Shown here one piece after another: positions 26,925-36,025 of a stretch of DNA of 64,000 nt. How positions within the stretch are numbered: the stretch's first letter is position 1; the number at the start of each line of letters is the position of its first letter. The DNA comes from JBKECF01 sp047974375 (lineage in GTDB: Bacteria > Bacillota > Clostridia > Lachnospirales > CAMZNU01): contig JBKECF010000078.1 in NCBI GenBank assembly GCA_047974375.1, positions 1-64,000 on the forward strand, written 5' to 3'. The notes below the pieces were generated by a model. The model had not been told where the DNA came from and made no database searches. It saw only the letters and a program-made list of their open reading frames with translations. The position numbers and the translations under genes were made by a program.

Positions 26925-27227
26925 AAATATCCTCCAGACTTTTATATTTTTATTTGCTAATGTGTACAACTAGCATATTTAATGTGAATAATGTGCATAA
27001 GTTCGTGTAAAACAAGGATTATTATTACTTAATAAAGTAATAAACATAATTATAATTAAAATATAAACACAATTCACACTGAAAAATCCCAAAATAACAG
27101 TATTCACATAAAGTTATCCACAGAGTTATACACGTTTGTGCATAACTCTGTGGATATACGTGGATTAATCTTTATGGGGATTATAACAAAAAAAATGTGG
27201 ATTATCAATGTAAAACTTTTTTTGAAG
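26925..27227. other. Replication origin, upstream half: DnaA-box cluster and 15-bp palindrome
   Basis: Sites include TTATCCACA (27114-27122, perfect), TGTGGATAT (27149-27157), TGTGCATAA (27137-27145), TGTGGATTA (27196-27204), CGTGGATTA (27160-27168), and two adjacent boxes TGTGAATAA and TGTGCATAA (26983-27000). The pair at 27114/27149 forms perfect 15-bp inverted arms (27115-27129 and 27142-27156). The region should also contain the dnaA promoter and its autoregulatory boxes. A lone TTTTTATTTGC repeat end lies at 26947-26957. Confidence 0.85.
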
Positions 27228-28241
27228 TTATTTTAAATTTTCATAAATTGTATTAAGTAATGTTCCTGTTCCATCGCATTTGTGTTCCCAATAAAAAATT
27301 CCGCCAATGTTTTCTTCTTTAACATATTGGCATTTATATGCAAGGGACTTAGGGTTATCGTAAGAAAGAAAGGTACTTCCATTAAATAAGTATGGTGCTT
27401 TTGCCTCGTCATCCCAATATTCTTTATAACCATTTTTATTAATGTATTCATTAAATAATAATTGGTAATCTGGCCCATAGCCTCCACCATTTTTACAGAT
27501 TTGTAAAAGCCCGTGGTTTCTGTTTTCAATGTTTTCCCATTTCCTTGAATAAAAAGCTGCACCCATTAGTAATTTTTCTTTTGGCACGCCGTGGCTGTGG
27601 AAAAGCTGTAAGGCTTGGTCGCAACTATTTTGAAAAATGTCGCCAGTAGAAGAATAAAGTTGGGTATGATGGCCAGCTAAAGCATGGAAACCACATTTTA
27701 AATCGTAAGTCATTAGGCAAATATAGTCTAAATACTTTATAACTTCTGGTAAGTCTACGCAAGTTGTATAATATAAATCTGCACCAGCAGCAATTGTAAA
27801 CAAAGGTTTTTTATTTGGAATTGTATTTAGCCGCTCTCTTATTACTTTACAAGTTTTAGTAAAATTATCTTTGTCGTTTATGGAAGTATCGCCACCATTG
27901 GAAGGTACACAAGGATATTCCCAATCTAAGTCAATACCATCAAAATCAAAATCTGTTATTAGTTTTGCACAGCTTTCTGCAAATACTTCACGAAGTTTTG
28001 GGTCGCTACAGCAGGTTGTAAAGGCGTTTGCTGTGTCATTTACTAGGGAAATACAAATTTTAATATTAGGATTTGCTTTCCTAATTTTATCTATTTGTTC
28101 AAAAATATTTAAATGGTCTGTTTTTATTGTGCCGTCAATTTTTAATAGGCCAAAAGCTGTGTTTATATGTGTAAGTTTTTTTGCATCATCTTCACTTACT
28201 ATTGTTTTAGAACCTACGTATCCTAGAATAATCTTTTTCAA
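27228..28241 (-). CDS. Glycoside hydrolase family 18 (chitinase-type)
   Basis: A 337-residue TIM-barrel enzyme. The catalytic DxxDxDxE motif reads FDFDGIDLDWEYP (about 108-120), with the acid Glu inside WEYP; YICLMTYDLK and GAAFYSRKW are other GH18 landmarks. GH18 enzymes cut beta-1,4 bonds next to GlcNAc in chitin or in the N-glycan chitobiose core. There is no signal peptide, so it acts in the cytoplasm on imported oligosaccharide. The start is inferred as TTG 28241: AGGAGGTTTAAA lies just before it, and no in-frame ATG fits. It is the last gene of the glycan operon and reads toward the origin with no visible terminator. Confidence 0.88.
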   Translation of the reverse strand: MKKIILGYVGSKTIVSEDDAKKLTHINTAFGLLKIDGTIKTDHLNIFEQIDKIRKANPNIKICISLVNDTANAFTTCCSDPKLREVFAESCAKLITDFDFDGIDLDWEYPCVPSNGGDTSINDKDNFTKTCKVIRERLNTIPNKKPLFTIAAGADLYYTTCVDLPEVIKYLDYICLMTYDLKCGFHALAGHHTQLYSSTGDIFQNSCDQALQLFHSHGVPKEKLLMGAAFYSRKWENIENRNHGLLQICKNGGGYGPDYQLLFNEYINKNGYKEYWDDEAKAPYLFNGSTFLSYDNPKSLAYKCQYVKEENIGGIFYWEHKCDGTGTLLNTIYENLK

Positions 28242-28242
28242 T

Positions 28243-29241
28243 TTAAACCTCCTGTTTTTTAAAATATTTACCGTCAGAAAAAATAACATACTCTTCAGTA
28301 TTTAATTTGTATCTAATTTCAAAAGTATTTTTTGTTACTTCTATAATGGGGCGTAAGTCTGTTTTTGCCTTTTTACCAAGAGTTTCTACATCTAAGGAAA
28401 AAAATCCGTGTTCTTCATAGTATATGTGTTCTTCGTAATATATTTTATACATTTCAAATTTAATTTTTTCTATGGCTGGAATTTTTTTCTCTTTACCATT
28501 TTCAGTAAAAAATACAAAGCCCCAATATTGTGGTTGATGTATATCTATAATGCCTGTTGGAGCCCATACCCAATTGTTCTCTGGCAAAATTTTTCCTTCT
28601 TCATTACAACGTTTAACATATTTATTGTCTACAATATCTACATTCCAATGTACTCTAGAAAAATTCATTCGCCAATAGTCCCCAACTTTAGGGGATTTGC
28701 CCCATACTTCTTCAATGGATGTAAATGGAATAACAATTTCTGCACTCCACATTTCATTCAAAGCTTTAGGGTTATTTAATTCACCCTTTATTTTTACAGC
28801 ACTTTTTAAACCTTTTATGTCAAAACTGTTTATTGCTTTGCCTTTATCACGGTAGGCTTTAGTAAGGAGCAAATCCCAAACTACATTGGCGGCGTTCATT
28901 TCAAACTCTATATAATTTTGCGTGCTGGAACATGGGTCTATAAATATTTCAAAGTCGTTGTCATGAAAAATTATTTCATCTCTTCCTTGAACATTTGCCC
29001 ATATTTCATTGCCTAAAAGTTGTGCACCAATGTATATATTTTCTTCGTCCCATTGCATTTTTACCATAGTTTCAAATCTTGGCTTTGGATGATGCTGGTA
29101 GCCCTCTATGTCTACAAATTTATTTGTAAAAGGTACATCTTCCCAAAAATCTTTATTTATATCACCATCAAGAACAAAATCTTTTTTCTTCCTTGGGCAA
29201 AAATAAACAGGTGGATTAAAAGGATATTCGCTTTTTTTCAT
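28243..29241 (-). CDS. CBM9-like carbohydrate-binding family protein
   Basis: A 332-residue protein resembling the CBM9-like family: ADGxxx-type opening FVLDGDINKDFWEDVPFT, then VKMQWDEENIYIGAQLLGNE, NDFEIFIDPCSSTQNYIEFE and NFSRVHWNVD, the usual beta-sandwich landmarks. No signal peptide and no catalytic domain are visible, so a cytoplasmic sugar-binding or accessory role is inferred. ATG 29241 follows AGGAGGGTAGTT. Its stop lies one base from the TTG start of the GH18 gene. Confidence 0.8.
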   Translation of the reverse strand: MKKSEYPFNPPVYFCPRKKKDFVLDGDINKDFWEDVPFTNKFVDIEGYQHHPKPRFETMVKMQWDEENIYIGAQLLGNEIWANVQGRDEIIFHDNDFEIFIDPCSSTQNYIEFEMNAANVVWDLLLTKAYRDKGKAINSFDIKGLKSAVKIKGELNNPKALNEMWSAEIVIPFTSIEEVWGKSPKVGDYWRMNFSRVHWNVDIVDNKYVKRCNEEGKILPENNWVWAPTGIIDIHQPQYWGFVFFTENGKEKKIPAIEKIKFEMYKIYYEEHIYYEEHGFFSLDVETLGKKAKTDLRPIIEVTKNTFEIRYKLNTEEYVIFSDGKYFKKQEV

Positions 29242-29259
29242 AACTACCCTCCTATTTTT

Positions 29260-29305
29260 CATTTTGCCTTGCAGGCAAAACCATAAAAATTATCATTTTT
29301 ATTTG
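29260..29305. repeat. Gene-end mini-hairpin repeat, copy 3 (minimal)
   Basis: Hairpin TTTTGCCT-tgc-AGGCAAAA (29262-29280), then CCATAAAAAT-tatc-ATTTTTATTTGC. It is the shortest copy, with no internal mini-hairpins, and shows the conserved ends alone. On the minus strand its first base is the G of the preceding gene's TAG stop codon. Confidence 0.8.
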
Positions 29306-30592
29306 CTAATTTTCTGTAACTACAATTCCATGACCGTAATATAATTCTAAAGTGTCTTCTAATTGAATTTTTATAACTGTTACCCATTTATGCATTTCTT
29401 CTTCAGGTAGTTCAATCCACATAGTGCCTGGGATATTGCTCCATGGTATGCCGCCTGTATAAGTGCAATTTAAGGCTTTGCCACTATGTAAAACATTTAG
29501 GCTTTTTACTTTAGTTTTAATTCCCTTTAGGCATACGGATTCAATAGGCTTGTCATATACAAATAGGTAAATTGTTTTTTTATCTGGTGAAATAGTGCTG
29601 CCACCTAAATAAAAATTGTAGTCAAGGCCTTTTTCTGTTTCGTATATTGCTTCGCTATTGTTGTGAATAAATTCACCTAAACTTAAAAGAACTTCTTCCT
29701 GTCTTTCGTCTATGGTTCCGTCTGGTTTTGGTCCTATGTCTAAAAGCATATTTCCACCTAAAGTTATACAGTCGCAAAACATTCTTATTATTTGTCTTGG
29801 AGTTTTATAATCGTTGTCCGATGGTCTGTAGCCCCAAGAAGTATTTATTGGCGTACAATATTCCCAATAGCCCTTTGGTGCTACAACTGGTATTCCTAAT
29901 TCAGGAGTTTCGTAATCCCCATAGCCTTGCATACGGGAGTTACATATTACATCAGGGTTAAGAGAACAAAGGAGTTTTTTGAACTCTGCCATTTTCCATT
30001 GCTCTGCACTTCTTTCCCAATCACCGTCGAACCATAGCAAATCTACTTTTCCGTAGTTTGTCATTAATTCTTTCATTTGTGTATTATTGTGTTGTAAAAA
30101 TTTTTCCCATTTTTCTGGTTCTTCTGGATCTCCTGCAGGTGTTGCAAAAGGATTTTCTGTTCCGTAGTTCTCTGGTAATGTACCGTCACCGTAAACTGTT
30201 CTGTAGTATGGGCTAGACCAGTCTATTAAGGAAAAATAAATCCCTACTTTTAAATCCTGCTCCCTTAATGCTTTGGTGTATTCTTCAATAATATCCCTCT
30301 TTGCTGGAGTTTTTTTAAGCACTGTTAAATCGTTTACAGAAGTATTAAATAGAGATACACCGTCGTGGTGTTTAGCCGTTAAAACTGCATATTTAGCACC
30401 AGATTTTTTAAATAAATTTGCTAAATAATTTGCATCAAATTTTTCTGCAGTAAATCCATCTAGTTGCTTCATGTAGTCTTTATAGGAAATGTCGCCATTG
30501 TGAAAGGACCAAGACTCAGACACATCTCCAACGGAATAAATTCCATAATGAATAAAAATACCAAGTTTCGCTTTTTTAAACCACTCTTGCAT
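29306..30592 (-). CDS. Alpha-L-fucosidase, GH29 (first copy)
   Basis: A 428-residue GH29 enzyme. It opens WFKKAKLGIFIHYGIYSVG and has YAVLTAKHHDGVSLF (about 89-103). The catalytic nucleophile Asp lies in VDLLWFDGDWE. It has a TIM barrel with a C-terminal beta domain and no signal peptide. It releases alpha-linked fucose. AGGAGGAAATT precedes the ATG, nine bases after the transglutaminase-like gene. A second, only moderately similar GH29 gene lies at 38023. Confidence 0.93.
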   Translation of the reverse strand: MQEWFKKAKLGIFIHYGIYSVGDVSESWSFHNGDISYKDYMKQLDGFTAEKFDANYLANLFKKSGAKYAVLTAKHHDGVSLFNTSVNDLTVLKKTPAKRDIIEEYTKALREQDLKVGIYFSLIDWSSPYYRTVYGDGTLPENYGTENPFATPAGDPEEPEKWEKFLQHNNTQMKELMTNYGKVDLLWFDGDWERSAEQWKMAEFKKLLCSLNPDVICNSRMQGYGDYETPELGIPVVAPKGYWEYCTPINTSWGYRPSDNDYKTPRQIIRMFCDCITLGGNMLLDIGPKPDGTIDERQEEVLLSLGEFIHNNSEAIYETEKGLDYNFYLGGSTISPDKKTIYLFVYDKPIESVCLKGIKTKVKSLNVLHSGKALNCTYTGGIPWSNIPGTMWIELPEEEMHKWVTVIKIQLEDTLELYYGHGIVVTEN

Positions 30593-30601
30593 AATTTCCT
30601 C

Positions 30602-33121
30602 CTATTTTAAAAAGTTTAATAGTCTATCACCTAGGGAAACATTATAGCCTTCTGAATAAAACAAGCATTCCTTATTTTTAATTGCCAATACAAAAGGGAA
30701 CAATATTTTTTCTTTTTTTAGGTTCTTTAAAATATCCATTTTCTCATCTATAAAATAATAATTGAAATTTACTTCTTTTAAAGCCCTTAAAAAAGTCTTA
30801 TTCTCACAATCTTTTTTGTCCTTTAATATAAAACTTATATTATTACTATATTTTTTAAATTCTCTTGACTTTTCTAAAATTTCATTAAGTAAATGCTCTG
30901 TAGGCTCTTTGCCTGGGTCCAGCCATGCTATTATATTTTTTTCCATGACCAAGGGTAGTATTTGCTCTATTGCACATATAGCCTTTGGTAGTTTTAGTGT
31001 TTCTGTATTTTCTTCTTCATCAGGTGTAGGTATAGTGACCTTTAATTCATTTGCTTCATTTTCCTCTAAGTGTATAAAATAAAAATTACATAGGACTGTG
31101 CCATCTATTTGGCGATTTGATGTTATTACTCTATAATCGCCTGCTTCCAAAGAAAATTCTTCCATAGTTTCAAAGTTTAAAGTTTTATACTTACCCTTAA
31201 TTAATTTGCCTATAGTGATGTTTTTAAAATATTCCAGCTTTGTTGATGATGAATTAATTATTTTAAGCCTTGAACTTTTTTCTACTTTTTCTACATTGGT
31301 AAAATTAATTTTTTCAAACTTATTTTCTGACATATATTCTAAATTTCCATCAATTTCATTTATAAAGGCAGGTATGGCAAAAGTTCGGCATATGGCTACA
31401 AATAAAATTTTCATAGAATTTATACTACCGTAGCCGAGTTGCAATATGCCTTTAGGACTGGCAAAAATTGTAGAATAATCTTTTTTTGTTATGTCCTTTA
31501 TATTTTTCTTAATATATAAATATATTTCCTTAGGATTCTTTTTAAAAATTCCTATTTCTTCAGGGGTAAAATAGTTCGCTATAAAACTTCGCCATTCTGT
31601 TATAAATTCCCAAGAAACTCTAGGGCATAGTATGTATTTATAAAAAATATTGTCATTAAAAAGCCCTTTATATTTAATGGTATCATTAAAATGGGCATTT
31701 AAAACTTTGGCTGTTGTATCGGAAAAATCTTTTATTTTCAGGGTTTTTAGCATTTCAATTTTTTCTTTTATATACTTTGAATCCTTTATAAAAATTTCTA
31801 TTTCTTGCCAATTACCATTGGATATTTGGAAAAAATGAGCAATATCTTTTTGAAATTCCTTAGGATATTCTTTAGCTGCTTCTTCTGCTTTTTCTTCTTT
31901 TAAAAATGTACTTTCATAGGATGTTCTAATTTCAATACATTTTTTTAATTTTTCATCATGGTTAGTTTTTTCTTCACCACTTAAAGTGGGAGATGATATA
32001 GATACTTTGGAAGGGGGTACCATTCTAATCTTGTAAGGCTTAGATTCTGTGGTTTTAAAATCTTCTACATTAAAATATAAAGGCATAGTATATTTACGCA
32101 TATCTATTTTTTTGCAAATATATGTATCCTTATAACTAACATGAACTAAAATATCCCCTAAGCCTGTTAAAATTTCACTTTTGCCATGGCTGTCTGTAGT
32201 AGTTTCATATATGCCATAGGCTTCAGAAAAATTAATAACTTGGAAACTTATATTTGACCCTTCTAAATGGGATTTATTCTTATAAACATAAACTTCCAAC
32301 AATTTTGTTTCAGTGTAATTTTCTGTACAATTAATTTGTATCATGGAGTTTTCTGATGTCATTGTATTTTCATTAACTCCATGGGAAAAACTTCGGGCAC
32401 GTACAAGCATAGCACGTTTTGCCGATTGAACAAACCAACCTGTGTCAATAATGGGCTCTGGCTCGCAAGCTCCCATAAAATGCCAGACTCCATTTATAAA
32501 AACTTCTACCCATGCATGGTTATCATCGCAATGGGACCATCTTGGTGTGTAACATTGCCTTGCGGGAATGCACATACTTCTTAAGGCTGATACAAGAAGC
32601 ACAGATTCTTCGCCACAACGGCCGTAGGCACTTTTTATAATTGTAAGAGGTGAAACTGTTCTAATGTCTGTTGATTGGTAAGTTGCTTTTTCAAAACACC
32701 AATAATTTATTTCCAGTGCAGCACTTTTTATGTCCATATCCTTAACTCGTGGGTAAAGCTCTTTAAAAAATATTTCTCGGTTATTTGTTAAGTCTTCATT
32801 ATTTAATCGTAAAGTTAAAACATAGTTTAAAAAATGCTCTGTACTTATATCTTTTGCCCAAGGCAAAGTGTATAAGGCTTTTAAGCTTGACCTCATGGAA
32901 TTTAGAAAAATATCGCCATTGTAAAACCCTAAATCACTTGGTGGCATATAGGCAAACATAAATTTTAGGCAAAGTTCTTCTATTTCATCTAGACCTTCTA
33001 ATACAGAAAAAAGTTCTTTCTTACGGCCTTTTGCCATGGAGTGTACTTTTTCGAAATCCCTTTCAATTTTTAATTTTTCCTCAATAGAAAACTTTAATGG
33101 GAAATTTAGAAATGTGTTCAT
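30602..33121 (-). CDS. Large transglutaminase-like (papain-fold) protein
   Basis: An 839-residue protein. A transglutaminase-core segment lies near residues 160-225: YGRCGEESVLLVSALRSM (Cys about 169), DDNHAWVEVFINGVWHFMG (His about 202) and an acidic residue near ACEPEP, giving a plausible Cys-His-acid triad. The C-terminal half (about 400-839) is lysine/glutamate-rich and unassigned; the last 110 residues resemble a thioredoxin-like domain only vaguely. No signal peptide. Such proteins recur in clostridial glycan loci with unknown function. Start ATG 33121 follows AAAGGAG; a longer frame to 33250 lacks support. Confidence 0.72.
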   Translation of the reverse strand: MNTFLNFPLKFSIEEKLKIERDFEKVHSMAKGRKKELFSVLEGLDEIEELCLKFMFAYMPPSDLGFYNGDIFLNSMRSSLKALYTLPWAKDISTEHFLNYVLTLRLNNEDLTNNREIFFKELYPRVKDMDIKSAALEINYWCFEKATYQSTDIRTVSPLTIIKSAYGRCGEESVLLVSALRSMCIPARQCYTPRWSHCDDNHAWVEVFINGVWHFMGACEPEPIIDTGWFVQSAKRAMLVRARSFSHGVNENTMTSENSMIQINCTENYTETKLLEVYVYKNKSHLEGSNISFQVINFSEAYGIYETTTDSHGKSEILTGLGDILVHVSYKDTYICKKIDMRKYTMPLYFNVEDFKTTESKPYKIRMVPPSKVSISSPTLSGEEKTNHDEKLKKCIEIRTSYESTFLKEEKAEEAAKEYPKEFQKDIAHFFQISNGNWQEIEIFIKDSKYIKEKIEMLKTLKIKDFSDTTAKVLNAHFNDTIKYKGLFNDNIFYKYILCPRVSWEFITEWRSFIANYFTPEEIGIFKKNPKEIYLYIKKNIKDITKKDYSTIFASPKGILQLGYGSINSMKILFVAICRTFAIPAFINEIDGNLEYMSENKFEKINFTNVEKVEKSSRLKIINSSSTKLEYFKNITIGKLIKGKYKTLNFETMEEFSLEAGDYRVITSNRQIDGTVLCNFYFIHLEENEANELKVTIPTPDEEENTETLKLPKAICAIEQILPLVMEKNIIAWLDPGKEPTEHLLNEILEKSREFKKYSNNISFILKDKKDCENKTFLRALKEVNFNYYFIDEKMDILKNLKKEKILFPFVLAIKNKECLFYSEGYNVSLGDRLLNFLK

Positions 33122-33255
33122 AAATCTCCTTTCTATGCAAAAATATTTGTAAAAAGACCAATCCAAAAAATTTAATATATTCTTTTGAATTGGTCTGCAA
33201 GTAAAATTTATTATTTTAATGTTTTTACTCGATACTGTATAATGCGACACAAAAT

Positions 33256-34922
33256 CTATTGAATTTTAGCTGCTTCTTCAATAACTGGAGTAATAGTGTC
33301 TGTTAATTCTTGTAAGCCTAAGGCATCTAATTGTGCTACATACTCATCCCATTCAGCATTTACATCGGCTTGGCCACTAATCCATTGGGCTATTTTTTGT
33401 TGTATGTATGTGTCAATGTCTGTTTCTATAACGGCTAGTCGGCTGGCAACTTCTTCAGAGTACCAAACTGATGGAACCATTTCTGTTAAATATGGCTCGT
33501 ATATAGCGTCGCCAGGTCTTTATCATCAAATCTGTTTTTCTCACCTTCTGGTGGCTCTATATCGTAGTCAATAGGCATGTATCTAGGAAGAGATTGAGTA
33601 AACATATTTGCCCAGTCGTAAGTTTCCATGTCTTCAGCAGAAACTTTACTTTCGGAAATAAATCTTGCTCTACCTTCTTCTATTTTTTCTATACGCTTGC
33701 CATAAAGTCCGCCGTTCATTTGAACAGAGTTGTCAAATTCAAATACATTGTCGAACCATCTTGCTACAACTTCAGGATTTTCACATTTACCTGTTACTAC
33801 TACTTGATTTTTGAAAATAGTTGCACCATAGCTACCTCTTGTATAGTTAGGCGTTTCTATGCCTTTTAAAACTGGTAAAGGTAAAAAGTCACCTTGTGCA
33901 GTTATGTCTTCACGGTATTTGTCAATTTCGTAGAAATCGCCACAGCCATAGGCAATAGAAGAGCCATATAGATCTTGGTTTCCTTTAGCTTTCCATGTAG
34001 CTAAGTCTTGAGTAAACATTTCTGGGTCAACTAGTCCTTCGCTATATAAATCGGCAAAATATTCAATCATAGATTTAAAACCTTCAGAAGAAGCTTTAAA
34101 TGCAAGTTTTCCATCTTCCATGGCAAAATAATTTTGGCCTGAATCTGTTTCCATTGCATCTCCCCACCAACCAGCAAGGAATTGTAAAGTTAAATTGTTA
34201 GGGTCAGAGGAAAAAGGTATTTCGTCTGCTTGACCATTACCATTTAAATCGGCATCACGGAAAGCTATTAAAACTTCTTTAAATTCCTCTGGAGTTGTAG
34301 GCATTTCTAAATTTAGTTCCTTTAACCATTTTCCATTAATCCATGGTAAAAAGTTAGTTGTAGGTGTTCCTATTATATAAGGAATACTATATATATGTCC
34401 GTCTGGCAAAGTCATTGTTTGTCGTACATTTGTTACGTCTAGTACTTCCATAATATTTGGCGTGCTTTCTTCACTAAAATATGGGTCTAAAGGAACATAT
34501 ATTTGATCTCGCATTCCATTTTTTAATATTGCATTGGAATCTAAAATCCAACCACCAATAACGTCAGGATAGTCACCACTATTTAATAAAATATTTAGTT
34601 TTTCCTTGGCTGTTTCGTATGGATAAAGCATTAAATCCACTTTAATATTTGTTTGTTCCTCCAATATTGGGTACATTATTTTGTCTTCTGGCATACCACT
34701 GTCATCAACAAAAAGTGTAAAACTTTCTTGCTCCTTTACTACAGGCAAACCAGCAGTGTACATATTGCCTTTCATTTCTCTGCCGTCGTCATCTACTGTT
34801 ACCTCTACATTTTGTTCTTCCTTTGGTGCGTCTTTAGCAGTGTCTTCACCTGAGGAAGAACAACCTGCCATAAGAGCAACACATAAAACAGCTGCTGTTA
34901 AAGCTTTTAAATTTTTTTTCAT
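33256..34922 (-). pseudogene. ABC sugar-binding lipoprotein, interrupted by a frameshift
   Basis: The frame from 34922 encodes 478 residues starting with a signal peptide and lipobox LMAGC (Cys about 22) and ending with stop at 33486. The missing C-terminus continues in another frame (33256-33515): DAIYEPYLTEMVPSVWYSEE and so on to 33256. Restoring one base near 33514-33516 (GACCTGG read as GACCCTGG) gives DKDPGDAIYEPYL and a continuous protein of about 555 residues, matching the 544-residue paralogue at 2051. It is therefore either a true one-base loss in a C run or a sequencing error. The intact product would bind the oligosaccharide for the adjacent permeases. Confidence 0.85.
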
Positions 34923-34950
34923 ACCTTTTCCCTCCTATTTAAATTAGTTG

Positions 34951-35061
34951 CATTTTGCCCTATGGGCAAAACCATAAAAATATAGAGTTTACGCAGTGAT
35001 GTTGTTTTTACGCTCATAAAGCATAGCATTTATGCGCTCCAAACTCTATATTTTTATTTGC
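34951..35061. repeat. Gene-end mini-hairpin repeat, copy 4
   Basis: Hairpin TTTTGCCC-tat-GGGCAAAA (34953-34971), then perfect 15-bp outer arms AAAAATATAGAGTTT (34976-34990) and its complement (35041-35055), ending TTTTTATTTGC. The inside shares TACGCTCATAAAGCA with copy 2 and has a GCATA/TATGC mini-hairpin (35021-35035). On the minus strand it begins directly after the stop codon of the permease gene. Confidence 0.85.
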
Positions 35062-35062
35062 G

Positions 35063-35980
35063 TTACCCTTTTACAGAGCCTATCATTACCCCTTTAACAA
35101 AATGTTTTTGTATAAATGGGAATACAAGCATTACAGGAATACTTGAAAAAACAATAAGCGAATACTTCATTAGCTCTACTAGCTCACGGCGTTTTTCTAT
35201 GGCTTCAATAGATGCTTGATCCATTGCTGACATACTTTGGTTTAATGAATTATCTATAAGAATATTTCTTAAAACCAACTGCAATGGGAATTTTTTCGGT
35301 GTTGTTATGTAAAGTAATGAATTAAAATATGCATTCCAATGGCCTACACCATAGTACAAAGCCAATACAGCCATAAGTGAACCAGATAAAGGTAGGGCTA
35401 CTTTTATAAAAAACTTGAAATTGGTACAACCGTCAAGTAAGCCTGCCTCTAGTAGTTCTTTTGGTATATTTGTTTTAAAGAATGTTCGGGCTACAAACAT
35501 GTTAAAAACACTTACAGCCCCTGGAATTATTAAAGCCCATATAGTATCTATAAGTCCTGTTTGTTGAACAACTAAGTATGTTGGTATCATACCGCCGTTT
35601 ACAAACATTGTTATTATGTAAAAATAAGTTACAAATTTCCTATAGAAGAAATCTGGTCGAGAAAGTGCGTATCCTGTTGGTAATGTTAAAAAAAGATTTA
35701 TTGAAGTTCCTACAACTGTAATTATTATGGAATTAATAAAGCCTCTTAAAACTTCCTTGTGTTCTAAAATTTCTAAATATCCATCAAAGGTAAATCCTAT
35801 AGGTAGAAATACAACATCTCCTGCAGCAACGGCAGTAGGATTACTTATAGATGATATTAATATAAAATACAAAGGATAGGCAGTTATAACGAAAACCAGA
35901 GTTAAAATAATAAATGTAACTGTGTCAAAAATAAAATCTGAACTTGACCTTTTTTGTTTCCTTGGCTTGGATTTTCTCAT
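35063..35980 (-). CDS. ABC sugar-importer permease, YtcP/LplC type (second system)
   Basis: A 305-residue membrane protein with a basic N-terminus (KSKPRKQKR) and about six spans. The EAA loop reads EAGLLDGCTNFKFF and the C-terminus GVMIGSVKG is typical. It pairs with the LplB-type permease upstream and with the frameshifted binding protein downstream. AGGAGGTATGT precedes the ATG. Confidence 0.9.
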   Translation of the reverse strand: MRKSKPRKQKRSSSDFIFDTVTFIILTLVFVITAYPLYFILISSISNPTAVAAGDVVFLPIGFTFDGYLEILEHKEVLRGFINSIIITVVGTSINLFLTLPTGYALSRPDFFYRKFVTYFYIITMFVNGGMIPTYLVVQQTGLIDTIWALIIPGAVSVFNMFVARTFFKTNIPKELLEAGLLDGCTNFKFFIKVALPLSGSLMAVLALYYGVGHWNAYFNSLLYITTPKKFPLQLVLRNILIDNSLNQSMSAMDQASIEAIEKRRELVELMKYSLIVFSSIPVMLVFPFIQKHFVKGVMIGSVKG

Positions 35981-36025
35981 ACATACCTCCTTTTTTTTAA
36001 AATTGTGTTTGCATTTTTCCTTGCG

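Noticed and set aside
27233..27562. Minus-strand frame overlapping the GH18 gene
   Set aside because: Alternate frame inside the GH18 coding region, which has intact catalytic motifs.
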